From Chamaesiphon sp. 336R_metabinner_41 (GTDB lineage Bacteria > Cyanobacteriota > Cyanobacteriia > Cyanobacteriales > Chamaesiphonaceae): a stretch of DNA of 64,000 nucleotides. A program made the translations under genes and the position numbers. Positions 18,421 through 27,257 of this stretch are shown piece after piece (within the stretch, counting starts at the first letter, position 1; each line of letters opens with the position of its first letter). Location: contig JANYDE010000028.1 of NCBI GenBank assembly GCA_025359915.1, forward strand, positions 1 to 64,000, read 5' to 3'. Below the pieces are notes generated by a model, which was given only the letters and a program-made list of their open reading frames with translations, searched no databases and was not told the DNA's origin.

Positions 18421-19365
18421 TTAGATGACTTTGGCAATTATCGTGCGGTGACGAGGTGTGTTTGTGGTAATTGTGGGAGCTTCAAATCCAGCATCAACTA
18501 ATGCTTGGACAATATCGAGCGTAAAATATCGATCGAGATATGGCTCCGTACTTTTGAGTAAAGTGAGGATATATGGTGCCATCTGACTATAAATTTCTGA
18601 CGCTGGATTCATATCCATGATCGCGATATGTCCGCCTGGTTTGAGCAGCCGTTTGGCTTCTGCAAAAATCTCACGAGTTGCTGTCTGAGGTAGCTCGTGA
18701 CAGATCAGAAATAGCGACACCAGATCGTAACTATGTGCGGGTAAACCTGTTGACTCCCCTGTAGCGTGAACCCAGTTAATGTTTACAGACTTTTGCTGCT
18801 CGGCGCGATAGTTGGCAATCGATAAAAAGTATGGCGATAAATCTAACCCAGTAAGCTGCGCCTGGGGATAAACTGCCTGGATCGCAAACGTACTCATCCC
18901 GACGCTACAGCCGATATCGAGAATATGCTCCGGTGCTGTCGGTAGAAATTGAACGACTAAATCGTGATAACTTTTCCGCAGTTGCGTATCTCCAGTCGTA
19001 CCAGTTTCGGCGAAAATTTTGGCATGAACTGAATAGGCAGCAACTTCTACCTCCATCGCCGCATCCCAACTCATATTTCCCCGATCGTAAGCATGAAATG
19101 ATGTGAGATAGTATTTAGGATATGTCAAATTGGGATTGGTAATCCGCGCCAAATCTGTCTCCCACTGCTTTGAAAATGCCTCAGAACCCCCTCGCGATCG
19201 CAAAAACTTCACATCATCCCGCCAAGCTACCCCGATCGACTCAGCCCGTTTGATAATCAATTCCCGCGCTTGGTATTTGGCGAATTTGGCGAGGGGTTTA
19301 ATTGAGAGCAAGCTATTTACTACTTGGCTGACAATGCGATCTGTGGGATTGAGGGTAGCTGTCAT
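18421..19365 (-). CDS. Class I SAM-dependent methyltransferase
   Basis: This 314-residue protein has a helical N-terminal region (1-130) followed by a Rossmann methyltransferase domain. Motif I is ILDIGCSVGMST near 155. The acidic ribose-binding loop is in LTGLDLSPYF, and motif IV-like YDLVSLFLICHELP is near 223. LLKPGGHIAIMDMNP is near 250. The chemistry resembles UbiE/Methyltransf_11-type enzymes. The acceptor substrate is unknown, and the local genes give no hint. It stands alone on the minus strand between the IS flank and the secretion neighbourhood. Confidence 0.85.
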   Translation of the reverse strand: MTATLNPTDRIVSQVVNSLLSIKPLAKFAKYQARELIIKRAESIGVAWRDDVKFLRSRGGSEAFSKQWETDLARITNPNLTYPKYYLTSFHAYDRGNMSWDAAMEVEVAAYSVHAKIFAETGTTGDTQLRKSYHDLVVQFLPTAPEHILDIGCSVGMSTFAIQAVYPQAQLTGLDLSPYFLSIANYRAEQQKSVNINWVHATGESTGLPAHSYDLVSLFLICHELPQTATREIFAEAKRLLKPGGHIAIMDMNPASEIYSQMAPYILTLLKSTEPYLDRYFTLDIVQALVDAGFEAPTITTNTPRHRTIIAKVI

Positions 19366-19625
19366 AATTTTGAATTCTATACATTTTTATCTTTAACTTT
19401 CTATTCTAGGGGATAGTGGTTTGGTGGTTTAGTGGTTTAGCTTATAGCTTGCACCAATATATATTTACGATCAATTGTGTTCGGGTAAAGAGCTGATGGT
19501 GAGTCTCGCACCTTCTCCCACAGCCAGATCGATCGATAGGCATATATTTATGGGCATACTAAATTTAGATAGTCTCAATATTACAGATAGTCGTGACTAG
19601 TTGTTTGCCGCCAATAGATAGCTCC

Positions 19626-20345
19626 ATGACGGAATTGATACAAATTGGTAATTTCCAAATCCCGCCAGCAGAATTAGTACCTCTACTCAAGAGATACCAG
19701 ATGTTGCCTGGGCTGTTGCGCGAATTGGCGATCGATCGGGGAATTGCTGAAGTAGAATGCAGTAATGAAGAGCAAATCACTGCACTAAAGCAGTTTTACG
19801 ATCGATATCAATTAACAGATGAAGATCGACTCGGACAATGGCTCAATCTATATGGATTAGATCGTCAACACTTGTCAGATATTGCCATTCGCAACTTCAA
19901 AATCGATAAATTCAAACGCGAAACTTGGGGCGGTAAACTCGAATCTTATTTTCTCAAGCGTAAGGGACAATTGGATCGTGCTATCTATTCATTAATTCGG
20001 ACTAGCGATCTAGGAATTGCTCAAGAAATCTACTTTAGATCGATCGAAGGCGAACAACCTTTTGAAGAAATTGCCCGTCAATATTCCCAAGGTGCTGAGT
20101 CAAAAACTGGTGGACTAGTCGGTCCTGTCGAGCTAAGTATACCTCATCCAGCTATTTCTCAGCTTATTACCACCCAACCGTTAGGACAGATTTGTCGTCC
20201 AGTCCAATTAGAACAATGGTATGTGATTATTCGGCCGGAGCAAATTATTCCCGCTCAATTAGATGAACCCATGCGTCAACGGTTAATCGATGAATTATTT
20301 CAAACTTGGGTTCAAGAACAAATGCAGCTATCGAACATTCCATAA
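19626..20345 (+). CDS. Parvulin-like peptidyl-prolyl isomerase (first of two)
   Basis: ATG 19626 gives 239 residues; a GTG at 19593 is in frame but less likely. An N-terminal helical region (1-120) holds a SurA/PpiC-type chaperone segment. A rotamase-like domain follows (about 125-205), with the recognisable IARQYSQGAESKTGGLVGPV. The C-terminus is LIDELFQTWVQEQM. There is no signal peptide, so it is probably cytoplasmic. A paralogue (22989-24104) shares the same layout and the ending LIDELFETWVQQK. Such PPIases accompany type I exporter genes in cyanobacteria, so it may help keep an export substrate unfolded. That role is inferred. Confidence 0.85.
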   Translation: MTELIQIGNFQIPPAELVPLLKRYQMLPGLLRELAIDRGIAEVECSNEEQITALKQFYDRYQLTDEDRLGQWLNLYGLDRQHLSDIAIRNFKIDKFKRETWGGKLESYFLKRKGQLDRAIYSLIRTSDLGIAQEIYFRSIEGEQPFEEIARQYSQGAESKTGGLVGPVELSIPHPAISQLITTQPLGQICRPVQLEQWYVIIRPEQIIPAQLDEPMRQRLIDELFQTWVQEQMQLSNIP

Positions 20346-21509
20346 CTTAACAGTACCGTCTAAACTACCACTTGCTAATTCTGAGGATTTGCGATTGAAA
20401 TCAACACTTGGAACCAAACTAGTATGGCTCTCAAGCGATTGACTGAGTTTTTCGCTATCCACATCCCATAGCTTAATACTATTATCGGCACCACTACTGG
20501 CAATCTTCTTGCCATCGGCATTAAACTTGACTGCATAAACTGCCCCAGTGTGCCCATTGAGACTAGTCTTCAACTCTCCGGTTCCTAAATTCCAGAGCTT
20601 GATGGTTTCGCCACCGCTAACAAGTGTCTGTCCATCTGGTGAGATCGCAATCGACATCACTGGGCCTGTATGCCCTGACAATGAACGAACAACTTCTCCC
20701 GTCTGAGTGTTCCAGACCTTGATACTCTTGTCCTCACTGGCACTAATGAGGTTCTGTCCATCGGGGGCAAATGCTACGGCGTAGACGAAGTTATCGTGCC
20801 CTGTTAGCGTCTTTTTCAAGTCACCACTGTTGGCATCCCAGATTTTGACAGTTTTATCAAAACTACCAGTTGCAATCGTTCCGCCATCTGCTGAGAATGC
20901 CACACCGTAGACAGTCTTTTCATGCCCTTTGAGTGTGACTCGACGCTCTGCCGATTTTGTCCTCCACAGCTTCACTGTGCCGTCATCACTGGCAGTGGCG
21001 AGAGTTTCGCCATCAGGACTAAATGCCATCCCATAAATCAGGCTCTCATGAGCTGGGAATTCTCTCGTAATCGTCTGATCTTTTGGATCCCAGAATTTGA
21101 TCCCTCCTAGGGCGGTACTGGCTGCAATAATCTCACCATTCGGACTATGGGCAACAGCATAGACTGATTTCATAAATCGATTCAAAGTATGCGCTGGTGT
21201 CGTTATCACCTGAGCCGGAGTCTGATTCGGAGCTGTTGCGGGGGCAGAACTTGTTGATTGAGGTTCGACTGGCTTGTATTCTAATGTTAAAGATTTGAGA
21301 TGAGATTGATACGGCGCAAGTTTTTTGTCTTGAGCAACTCGGATCATCGAGATCGGATAAGTAACTAAAATTGCGATGAAGATCCCAATTAATCCAATTA
21401 CATACTTATGCAGCTCTTGCGCTGAAATTCGGACTGGTTTACTGCTTGTATTTTTAGACTCGATCGATTGATTCAAATCGGTACCAATTTCTTGCGATGA
21501 GTTGTTCAT
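20328..21509 (-). CDS. Membrane-anchored WD40-repeat protein
   Basis: The 393-residue protein has one membrane helix near residues 32-52 (VIGLIGIFIAILVTYPI). A Ser/Pro/Thr-rich spacer follows, then seven WD40 repeats from about 110 to the end. The repeats follow the pattern VYAVAHSPNGEIIA, GVAFSADGGTIATGSFDKTVKIWD and SGHTGPVMSIAISPDG, which would close a seven-bladed propeller. WD40 propellers are scaffolds, so partners are unknown. The gene's end overlaps the convergent PPIase by 18 nt. The propeller probably faces the periplasm or lumen side, but topology is not certain. Confidence 0.9.
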   Translation of the reverse strand: MNNSSQEIGTDLNQSIESKNTSSKPVRISAQELHKYVIGLIGIFIAILVTYPISMIRVAQDKKLAPYQSHLKSLTLEYKPVEPQSTSSAPATAPNQTPAQVITTPAHTLNRFMKSVYAVAHSPNGEIIAASTALGGIKFWDPKDQTITREFPAHESLIYGMAFSPDGETLATASDDGTVKLWRTKSAERRVTLKGHEKTVYGVAFSADGGTIATGSFDKTVKIWDANSGDLKKTLTGHDNFVYAVAFAPDGQNLISASEDKSIKVWNTQTGEVVRSLSGHTGPVMSIAISPDGQTLVSGGETIKLWNLGTGELKTSLNGHTGAVYAVKFNADGKKIASSGADNSIKLWDVDSEKLSQSLESHTSLVPSVDFNRKSSELASGSLDGTVKLWNVR

Positions 21510-21559
21510 AAATTAACTTGTTCAGATGAGAGTAACTATGTAATTTGTGGGGCTAGATC

Positions 21560-21580
21560 TCCGACTTTTCAGCAGTCGGA
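21560..21580 (-). terminator. Small hairpin between two minus-strand genes
   Basis: TCCGACT, loop, AGTCGGA is a 7-bp perfect stem. It shares CCGACTT with the longer palindromes at 10511 and 32194. Confidence 0.5.
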
Positions 21581-21608
21581 TATTTGAATAAATCTACTTT
21601 GACAGTGG

Positions 21609-22079
21609 TTAAATCAATGGCAAGTAAGGGAATATCGGATGCCAACTCATCGCCGTTGCGGCAACAATTAATCCAAATGCCCAGATAAAAATGGTGCTGG
21701 TTTTAACGGCTCTATTTTTGAGTAAATTGTGCAGAATAACCCAGCTTAATAACCAGCCCACTAGGAGCATAGTTTCTTTGCCTGAATAACTACCAATATT
21801 TCCCCACAATTTATCACCAGTATCGCTGCCAGGAATCCATTTCCCTAGTCCCCAAATAAATTTTTCGCGCTCTTTAGATGTATCGGCGAGATGGTGACTC
21901 ACCATCATCGTAAAACAACCGATGCCCGCGCTGATTAATGCTGCTGCGGCGGGGCCAGATGTGGCAGGTGGTTTGTCAGATCCTTTGGCTAAAACTACGG
22001 GAAATTGTTTCAAAGTTTCCCACACTTTCTCATAAATAGGTGTAGTTACCGACAGTTTTTTCGATCGAGTATTTGTCAT
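21609..22079 (-). CDS. Unknown membrane protein, cotranscribed pair (second gene)
   Basis: ATG 22079 (MTNTRSKKLS) with AGGTAG upstream is preferred over an in-frame TTG at 22118. The 156-residue protein has about three hydrophobic segments: ATSGPAAAALISAGIGCFTMM near 50, TMLLVGWLLSWVILHNLL near 105, and STIFIWAFGLIVAATAMSW near 130. Polar loops carry paired His (SHHLADTSKE) and Trp residues. I do not recognise the family. It lies about 100 nt downstream of the other unknown membrane protein in the same orientation, so the two probably act together. Confidence 0.6.
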   Translation of the reverse strand: MTNTRSKKLSVTTPIYEKVWETLKQFPVVLAKGSDKPPATSGPAAAALISAGIGCFTMMVSHHLADTSKEREKFIWGLGKWIPGSDTGDKLWGNIGSYSGKETMLLVGWLLSWVILHNLLKNRAVKTSTIFIWAFGLIVAATAMSWHPIFPYLPLI

Positions 22080-22183
22080 TGTTTTCGCTACCTGGTAAGT
22101 GCCATAATGATTTATCAACAGAGCGTAAGGTCTTAAATCTTTATCCTAAAATCCCAATTAATAATTATCAATTATTAATTAAC

Positions 22184-22810
22184 TTAAAGCGCGTGAATTT
22201 TAGCGATACCTAAGCCAGTGACTAAGCCACCCATCGCAAAGAACATTAATCCCATCAAGGCAACAGAGGTAGCCGATAGCACGACGCGATTCTTTTTCTC
22301 TAAAATTGCATCACCGTATGTCCATAAAATCCAAGCGCAAGCTACACCGATTGGCAGCGTAAATAAGACGCTGAACTCGTGATATTCCATCAGGACATAT
22401 TGAGCCAGCGGACTATGTTCTTTGAGCCAAGCTCTCGCACCACCAAATTCTGGAGCGGCACGGTAGCGCATGTATGCCAAGTTACCGCTAGCAATTGCCA
22501 AAAAAGCGATCGAAGCCGCCCAAAATGTCAATGCCCGTACTTGCGGTAAAATCTTGGCGGAACCACGCAACAAGGGAAAGGCTAAATGTCCGGTATATAC
22601 CGCGACAACCGTAGCAAGGAGTGAGCCAAACCCGTGAATGGCACCAATCGATCTTTGCCAAGGGCTAGGATGCAAGAGATTGAAAAATGGCATAAATAAG
22701 AAGATGCCACCGGAGAGAATACTCAATCCATAGATACAGACTTGAGCTAAATCTAATTGCTTGGGAAATTCCCGTTCGATTGATGTTTCTTCAAATGATT
22801 CTAGTGTCAT
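22184..22810 (-). CDS. Unknown five-helix membrane protein (first gene of pair)
   Basis: Five hydrophobic segments fit (about 24-47, 53-80, 90-114, 134-167, 176-205). Histidines lie in or at the edge of helices (AIHGFG, YTGHLAFP, MEYHEFSV). This pattern could suit a b-type heme or other redox cofactor, but that is speculation. The family is not one I can name. A 14-base element AGTTATTTATTTTG lies 58 nt upstream. The same element also sits upstream of the RTX gene, hinting at shared control. No signal peptide other than the first helix is evident. Confidence 0.6.
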   Translation of the reverse strand: MTLESFEETSIEREFPKQLDLAQVCIYGLSILSGGIFLFMPFFNLLHPSPWQRSIGAIHGFGSLLATVVAVYTGHLAFPLLRGSAKILPQVRALTFWAASIAFLAIASGNLAYMRYRAAPEFGGARAWLKEHSPLAQYVLMEYHEFSVLFTLPIGVACAWILWTYGDAILEKKNRVVLSATSVALMGLMFFAMGGLVTGLGIAKIHAL

Positions 22811-22988
22811 AAATAGGGGTCTAAGCTTAGGTTAGTGTGCAGTCAATGGTAAGTAATGAATCTAGGGAGTTATTTATTTTGCTGCTGATGGATATGGATT
22901 AAATCGCTACTAATTCTGTATGGGTGAGTGGTGAGGAGGCAATCATGCTAAAGCTCTAACCACTAATTATAACTAATAACTAACATTG

Positions 22989-24104
22989 CTAGAGTATGCG
23001 AGAACTGCCGACATTCAGTTGAGGAATTTCTAAGCGATTAAACATTTTTAATATAGCAATTTTGATACCCAAAAATATAGAGAAGAACAGTAAGAATGAT
23101 ACAATTCTTTGGAAACTTCCAGACTGATTAGACTTATAAATAAGTTGAGTTGGACTGTCTTTTGGGAAAAAGAAGCTAGAGGATACACCTACATGCGCAG
23201 GATCTTCAAATCTATGATGTGAAGTAGGTAGCTCCTTGGGAAAGAAGAATGAAGAAGTAGGCTCAATCAAATCAGAAATCTCAGGTTGTCGATCGATTGT
23301 GTCCATGTGATCGATCAGCTCTAATACTTCAGATTCGGTCATTTGAGTAAGATCCTCAGCAGTTAATTGTGGCATATCTTCAGAGTTTTCAAGTTCAAAT
23401 AATCCTAACCGCTCGGAGATCTTCTGCTGCACCCATGTCTCAAACAATTCATCAATCAACGTATTATTTAATTCATCATCTAGAGCAGCAGATATATAAC
23501 CTTCCAATCTCACAAATACATACAAATTCTCCAATCTAAATATTGGCGATATTTCACCTGATTTGAGGTTGACTATGTAAGCAGCAATTTGAGGATCAAT
23601 CTGATCAATATTGCTTACACTGATTTTCCCACCATCTCTGGCTGTCCCACATTCAGAGTATTTAAAAGCCAGATCTTTCAGCGATTGTTCACCACTTTGA
23701 ACTCGGAAAAATATCTCTTCAGCTAGACCTGGATCTGTAACACCAATCAGAGAGAATTCTAATCGATCGAATCTACTTTTCTGCTGTAAATAATAACTAT
23801 AAATCCGACTATTCCAGCGAGCGTGCTTGAATTTTCTCAGTCGTAAATGTCGATCGACAATCTTGTATAGTTGAAGTTGATTTAACCCTTGATAGCCTGC
23901 TAATTTCCCTAATCGATCGCACCCTTCGGCAAATTCATCCTGATTATACGGAATTTTACCGTCTAGATCGATCTCCCAATCTGCCAAAATCTCATCAATA
24001 ATCATCTCGCGCAATAATTGCGGCAGTAATTCAGAATTGCTCAGTTGTTCGCAAATTTCTTCTGTAGTAAATATCCGCTTTCCGACCTGAATTGTTGATG
24101 GCAT
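22989..24104 (-). CDS. Parvulin-like PPIase with C-terminal membrane anchor (second of two)
   Basis: ATG 24104 (MPSTIQVGKR) is preferred. An upstream in-frame extension to 24302 would be translated from a MITE and is rejected. The 371-residue protein repeats the layout of the first PPIase: helical N-terminal part, then a rotamase-like domain with LAFKYSECGTARDGGKISVS near 165-185 and LIDELFETWVQQK. It then adds an acidic linker and a C-terminal hydrophobic helix (IVSFLLFFSIFLGIKIAIL near 335-354), so it is probably tail-anchored. It lies downstream of the RTX gene on the same strand, consistent with a chaperone for the exported substrate. Confidence 0.8.
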   Translation of the reverse strand: MPSTIQVGKRIFTTEEICEQLSNSELLPQLLREMIIDEILADWEIDLDGKIPYNQDEFAEGCDRLGKLAGYQGLNQLQLYKIVDRHLRLRKFKHARWNSRIYSYYLQQKSRFDRLEFSLIGVTDPGLAEEIFFRVQSGEQSLKDLAFKYSECGTARDGGKISVSNIDQIDPQIAAYIVNLKSGEISPIFRLENLYVFVRLEGYISAALDDELNNTLIDELFETWVQQKISERLGLFELENSEDMPQLTAEDLTQMTESEVLELIDHMDTIDRQPEISDLIEPTSSFFFPKELPTSHHRFEDPAHVGVSSSFFFPKDSPTQLIYKSNQSGSFQRIVSFLLFFSIFLGIKIAILKMFNRLEIPQLNVGSSRIL

Positions 24105-24189
24105 GTCTGACAAGTTTGAGTGTATGGATCGAAGATTGATGAGATGCACCCAGATTTTAATCGATTTAGGACACATCCCCGACAGCTCA

Positions 24190-24291
24190 CAATACGGTTC
24201 GGTTAGTGATTTTATCAGCGGTTGAAACCGCCGCTGATGATGCAAAGTCCGCCTACGCGGACTAATATATTTGCTTAACCGAACCGTATTG
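24190..24291. mobile_element. 102-bp MITE with 10-bp target duplication
   Basis: The 16-bp terminal inverted repeats CAATACGGTTCGGTTA enclose two internal hairpins (24215-24237 and 24246-24263). The element is flanked directly by the same 10-bp sequence CGACAGCTCA (24180-24189 and 24292-24301), a clear target-site duplication. There is no coding capacity. It sits between the RTX gene and the downstream PPIase. Confidence 0.85.
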
Positions 24292-24345
24292 CGACAGCTC
24301 AATGATGTCGAGGATATGGATCAGGTGATTCCAACCACTAAACCA

Positions 24346-26445
24346 CTAAGCCGCTAAACCCACAGGCGCAAGAAGCGTTGGCACTGGAGTAATTGGCTCG
24401 GCAGTAATCGTGCTAGTAGGAGCACCAACAACTGGAGTAATTACAGTATTCGCCACATTGACTACACTGTTGCCAGCAGCAGCTACAACTGGAGCTGCTG
24501 GTGCAGCCAATGCTGCCGCCACAGGACTAGCTACCGCAGTTGGAGTGGTAGCAGTAGTACCAGCTACCACTTTAGCCGCGAGTCCTTTTAGCTCAAATGA
24601 GCGAGTGCCGAGGACATCTTTGCCAGTTGTGATGTTTTTGTAGACATAACTACCAACGGCAGTAATATCACCAAAATTGTTGATACCGACAGCACTAGTC
24701 AAGACGACTTTCGCACCGTTGTAGAGGATCGGTGCAGTGACGAGACTATTTAAGTCAGTCATTTTCCCTTCACTCCATACGAAAGCATGGCTTTCGATTG
24801 TTTTGCCATCAGCTCCACCCAGGACTTTGGTTTGGGAGGTACCAACTACCACCCCAACGGAGTTGATCGCATTGGCGGTACCTGTGATCCCACCCAAGCT
24901 ACCCAGATTAGTGTACTCACTGGCAGCATACTTACCATCGCCATCTTGATCGCGGAGGATAAATGCGCTAGTTGCCAGAGCGGTACCAGTCAAACCATTA
25001 CTGATTTGACCAATAATCTGACCAGAATCATTGATGTCGCGCAAAACAGCTTGGGCAGCACCAAAGGTACCTAAATCTGTCAGCTTGTAAGCACCTTTGC
25101 TATCTTTATTCCACAGGGCAGCGGTGTTGACTGCTGTGTCGTTAGCAAGACCATCTTTATCGATTAAACCAACGAGCTGTCCTTTATTGTTGATGCCACG
25201 GGCAGTACCACCATCACCACCGAGATCGGCTAAGTTGGTAACTTTGCCATTTTCAAACAAGATCGGGATCTCAACACTGACTTCAACTCCATTGACGAGT
25301 TTACCTTCAAGGATATTACGTCCGGCAATCTGATTGCTATTATTGGTGTCAAAGAAATAGCTCTCCTGTCCACCAACGTCATTAACTTGGAGATCGTTAT
25401 AGCGATCAGCTTTACCAGCGACAGCGACAGGTTTCCACAGGAGTCCCCGATCTGTCGCAAAACTGAGCGGTTGACGGATTTCATCAGCAGTTCCGAGGAT
25501 GATGCCGCGATTGCTAATCGTATTAGGATTTGGTGAGAGGAGGTTCACATTTCCACCATCGGGAGCCGCGCCATTAGCTGTCCCATAGTCAGACGATCCT
25601 TTTTTGGTGCCGATATTGGTCAGCGCAGTTAAGACTCCCTTGTCCCACACAAATCCTTGCCGGAGAATGTTAGCAGCGTTGATGACATCAGTGGTGCCGT
25701 TCTGGGTAGTATAGAAACCAGTAGTATCTAACCGTCCAGCAATTTGACCAAAATCATTGATGCCAACTGCATTAACGTTGAGATTGGGATTGACCGTCGC
25801 CGCAGTGAAAGAGCCTAATTCTTTGACTTCGTATTGTAACAATGGCGCGGTATCAATTAAGGCAGTAGAACCAGAAGCAACGCCTTTGAGTGTCGCCACT
25901 AGGTCTATACCCGATCGCACCAGTGTATCACCACCTTTGGTTTCAAAGGTCAAAGTTTTGCCCTGCAAGCTTTCACCCAGACGGAGTTTATCTTTGGCGA
26001 TATCAAATCCGGCGATAGTAACACTACCGGAACCTGCTTCGAGGACGATCTTGTTGTTGCCACCGCCAATTGTGACTCGGTCATCACCGATACCAGCATT
26101 GATGATGCTGTTCCCAAATAATGCTTTGATGGTATCGTTACCTTCGCCGCTATCAATGGTGTTGGTGCCAGCACCGACTTCGATATAATCTTTGCCTTTG
26201 CCAGTCAGAATCGCATTTTTGCCTTTCCCTGTGGTGATAGAGTTTTTGCCATCACCAGCATCAATGAAGTTAGTTCCATCACCAGTTGTAATGGTGTCGC
26301 TTTTTTTGCCAGTTTGAACTACGTTGATCCCGCTGCCAGTCGCCAGAATATCAGCTCTGGTACTATCATTGCCTTCAATAATGTTATTGCCTGTTGTGGT
26401 CTTAGTCTGGGAACCACTTTTTGCTGTCGTGTACGTTGCCGCCAT
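24346..26445 (-). CDS. RTX/HAF-repeat protein, probable type I secretion substrate
   Basis: The 699-residue protein has no signal peptide. Residues about 18-145 are degenerate RTX-like nonapeptides (TGKGKDYIE, AGDGKNSI, GIGDDRV), which in this family bind Ca2+. A beta-rich segment follows. HAF-type extracellular repeats run from about 205 to 620 (AVGINDFGQIAG, ARGINNKGQLVG, LRDINDSGQIIG, ANAINSVGVVVG). The last about 75 residues are Ala/Val/Pro-rich and end LLAPVGLAA. The repeat composition and the neighbouring exporter point to type I secretion. The surface role is unknown. The RTX-like block sits at the N-terminus, whereas RTX proteins usually carry it near the C-terminus. Confidence 0.8.
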   Translation of the reverse strand: MAATYTTAKSGSQTKTTTGNNIIEGNDSTRADILATGSGINVVQTGKKSDTITTGDGTNFIDAGDGKNSITTGKGKNAILTGKGKDYIEVGAGTNTIDSGEGNDTIKALFGNSIINAGIGDDRVTIGGGNNKIVLEAGSGSVTIAGFDIAKDKLRLGESLQGKTLTFETKGGDTLVRSGIDLVATLKGVASGSTALIDTAPLLQYEVKELGSFTAATVNPNLNVNAVGINDFGQIAGRLDTTGFYTTQNGTTDVINAANILRQGFVWDKGVLTALTNIGTKKGSSDYGTANGAAPDGGNVNLLSPNPNTISNRGIILGTADEIRQPLSFATDRGLLWKPVAVAGKADRYNDLQVNDVGGQESYFFDTNNSNQIAGRNILEGKLVNGVEVSVEIPILFENGKVTNLADLGGDGGTARGINNKGQLVGLIDKDGLANDTAVNTAALWNKDSKGAYKLTDLGTFGAAQAVLRDINDSGQIIGQISNGLTGTALATSAFILRDQDGDGKYAASEYTNLGSLGGITGTANAINSVGVVVGTSQTKVLGGADGKTIESHAFVWSEGKMTDLNSLVTAPILYNGAKVVLTSAVGINNFGDITAVGSYVYKNITTGKDVLGTRSFELKGLAAKVVAGTTATTPTAVASPVAAALAAPAAPVVAAAGNSVVNVANTVITPVVGAPTSTITAEPITPVPTLLAPVGLAA

Positions 26446-27257
26446 AATTAATGCTGTTGAGTTGTGAATTAACGATTGGTTGGGATCTTGACGGGGTATT
26501 CTCGATCGAATGTTTTTCGCAGCAAAGGCTGCGGGAACGATTACAATCTAAGTAGTTATTTATTTTGTTGCTAGCTGATACCTTAATGCTCAGGAACTGA
26601 TGTTATTGGGACAGTTAAGGTATTCAGTTGGCTTTTTGCACATGCGAGAAGGCGTAATATTCTATTTTTAGTTATTTATCACTCAGGCTTGTTGCAAACT
26701 AATATCATTTAATATAGCACTTAAGTGAAATTACGCACTGATAATTTGATTAGTATTTACTAATCTATTAGTGGTTTTCATATCAGACATCCTAAACTTA
26801 CCACCCAATCCAAGCAGCTATTGTCATAGTCTGAGGAAGTAACGAAAAAGTGTCAAAGCATTGCCTAATCATCTTTTTAGCTGATTTGATCGCGAAATGG
26901 TGTTAACTGTGGTCTATCTATTTCAGCAATTACACTGATGACAACGAAAAATAGCATCACTGGTGTATACTTTTGCTGAGACTTCTTCTACAACAGATCG
27001 AGTCTAGACAATAAAAATACACAGCTAAAATATAATTATTATCATTAAGTCTAGACACTTAGCTGGTAGTTCGATCGAACCGTTAGAATACCTATTTCTA
27101 TGGGTAGACTATTTGTAAGGAAGGGTTCAATTCCCTGGAATCACAACTTATCTGTAAATTGAATTTAATTGCGTTGGCGTAGCCGCTGTTTTGAGCATCG
27201 AGGGCGATCTCAAACTGGCTTAAATTACGCTTACCCTAGCCCCTAGTCCTTGCAACG
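26446..27257. other. Divergent control region between RTX gene and exporter
   Basis: This 812-nt stretch has no supported gene. It holds the Fur-box-like site (27031-27049), two copies of AGTCTAGACA (27001-27010 and 27048-27057) and AGTTATTTATTTTG (26554-26567). It probably carries both promoters. Confidence 0.6.
27031..27049. promoter_or_regulatory. Fur-box-like operator
   Basis: Reverse complement of this 19-mer (CTTAATGATAATAATTATA) matches the Fur consensus GATAATGATAATCATTATC at 15 of 19 positions. It lies 209 nt before the exporter start and next to one of two palindromic AGTCTAGACA copies. Iron control is suggested but not proven. Confidence 0.45.

Noticed and set aside
24105-24302. 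N-terminal extension of the second PPIase
   Set aside because: It is translated from the MITE and its flank; the family-like N-terminus begins at 24104.
27048-27138. tRNA-like stretch with TTAGCTGGTAG and GGTTCAATTCC
   Set aside because: The two ends do not pair as an acceptor stem and the T-stem has mismatches, so no tRNA is supported.
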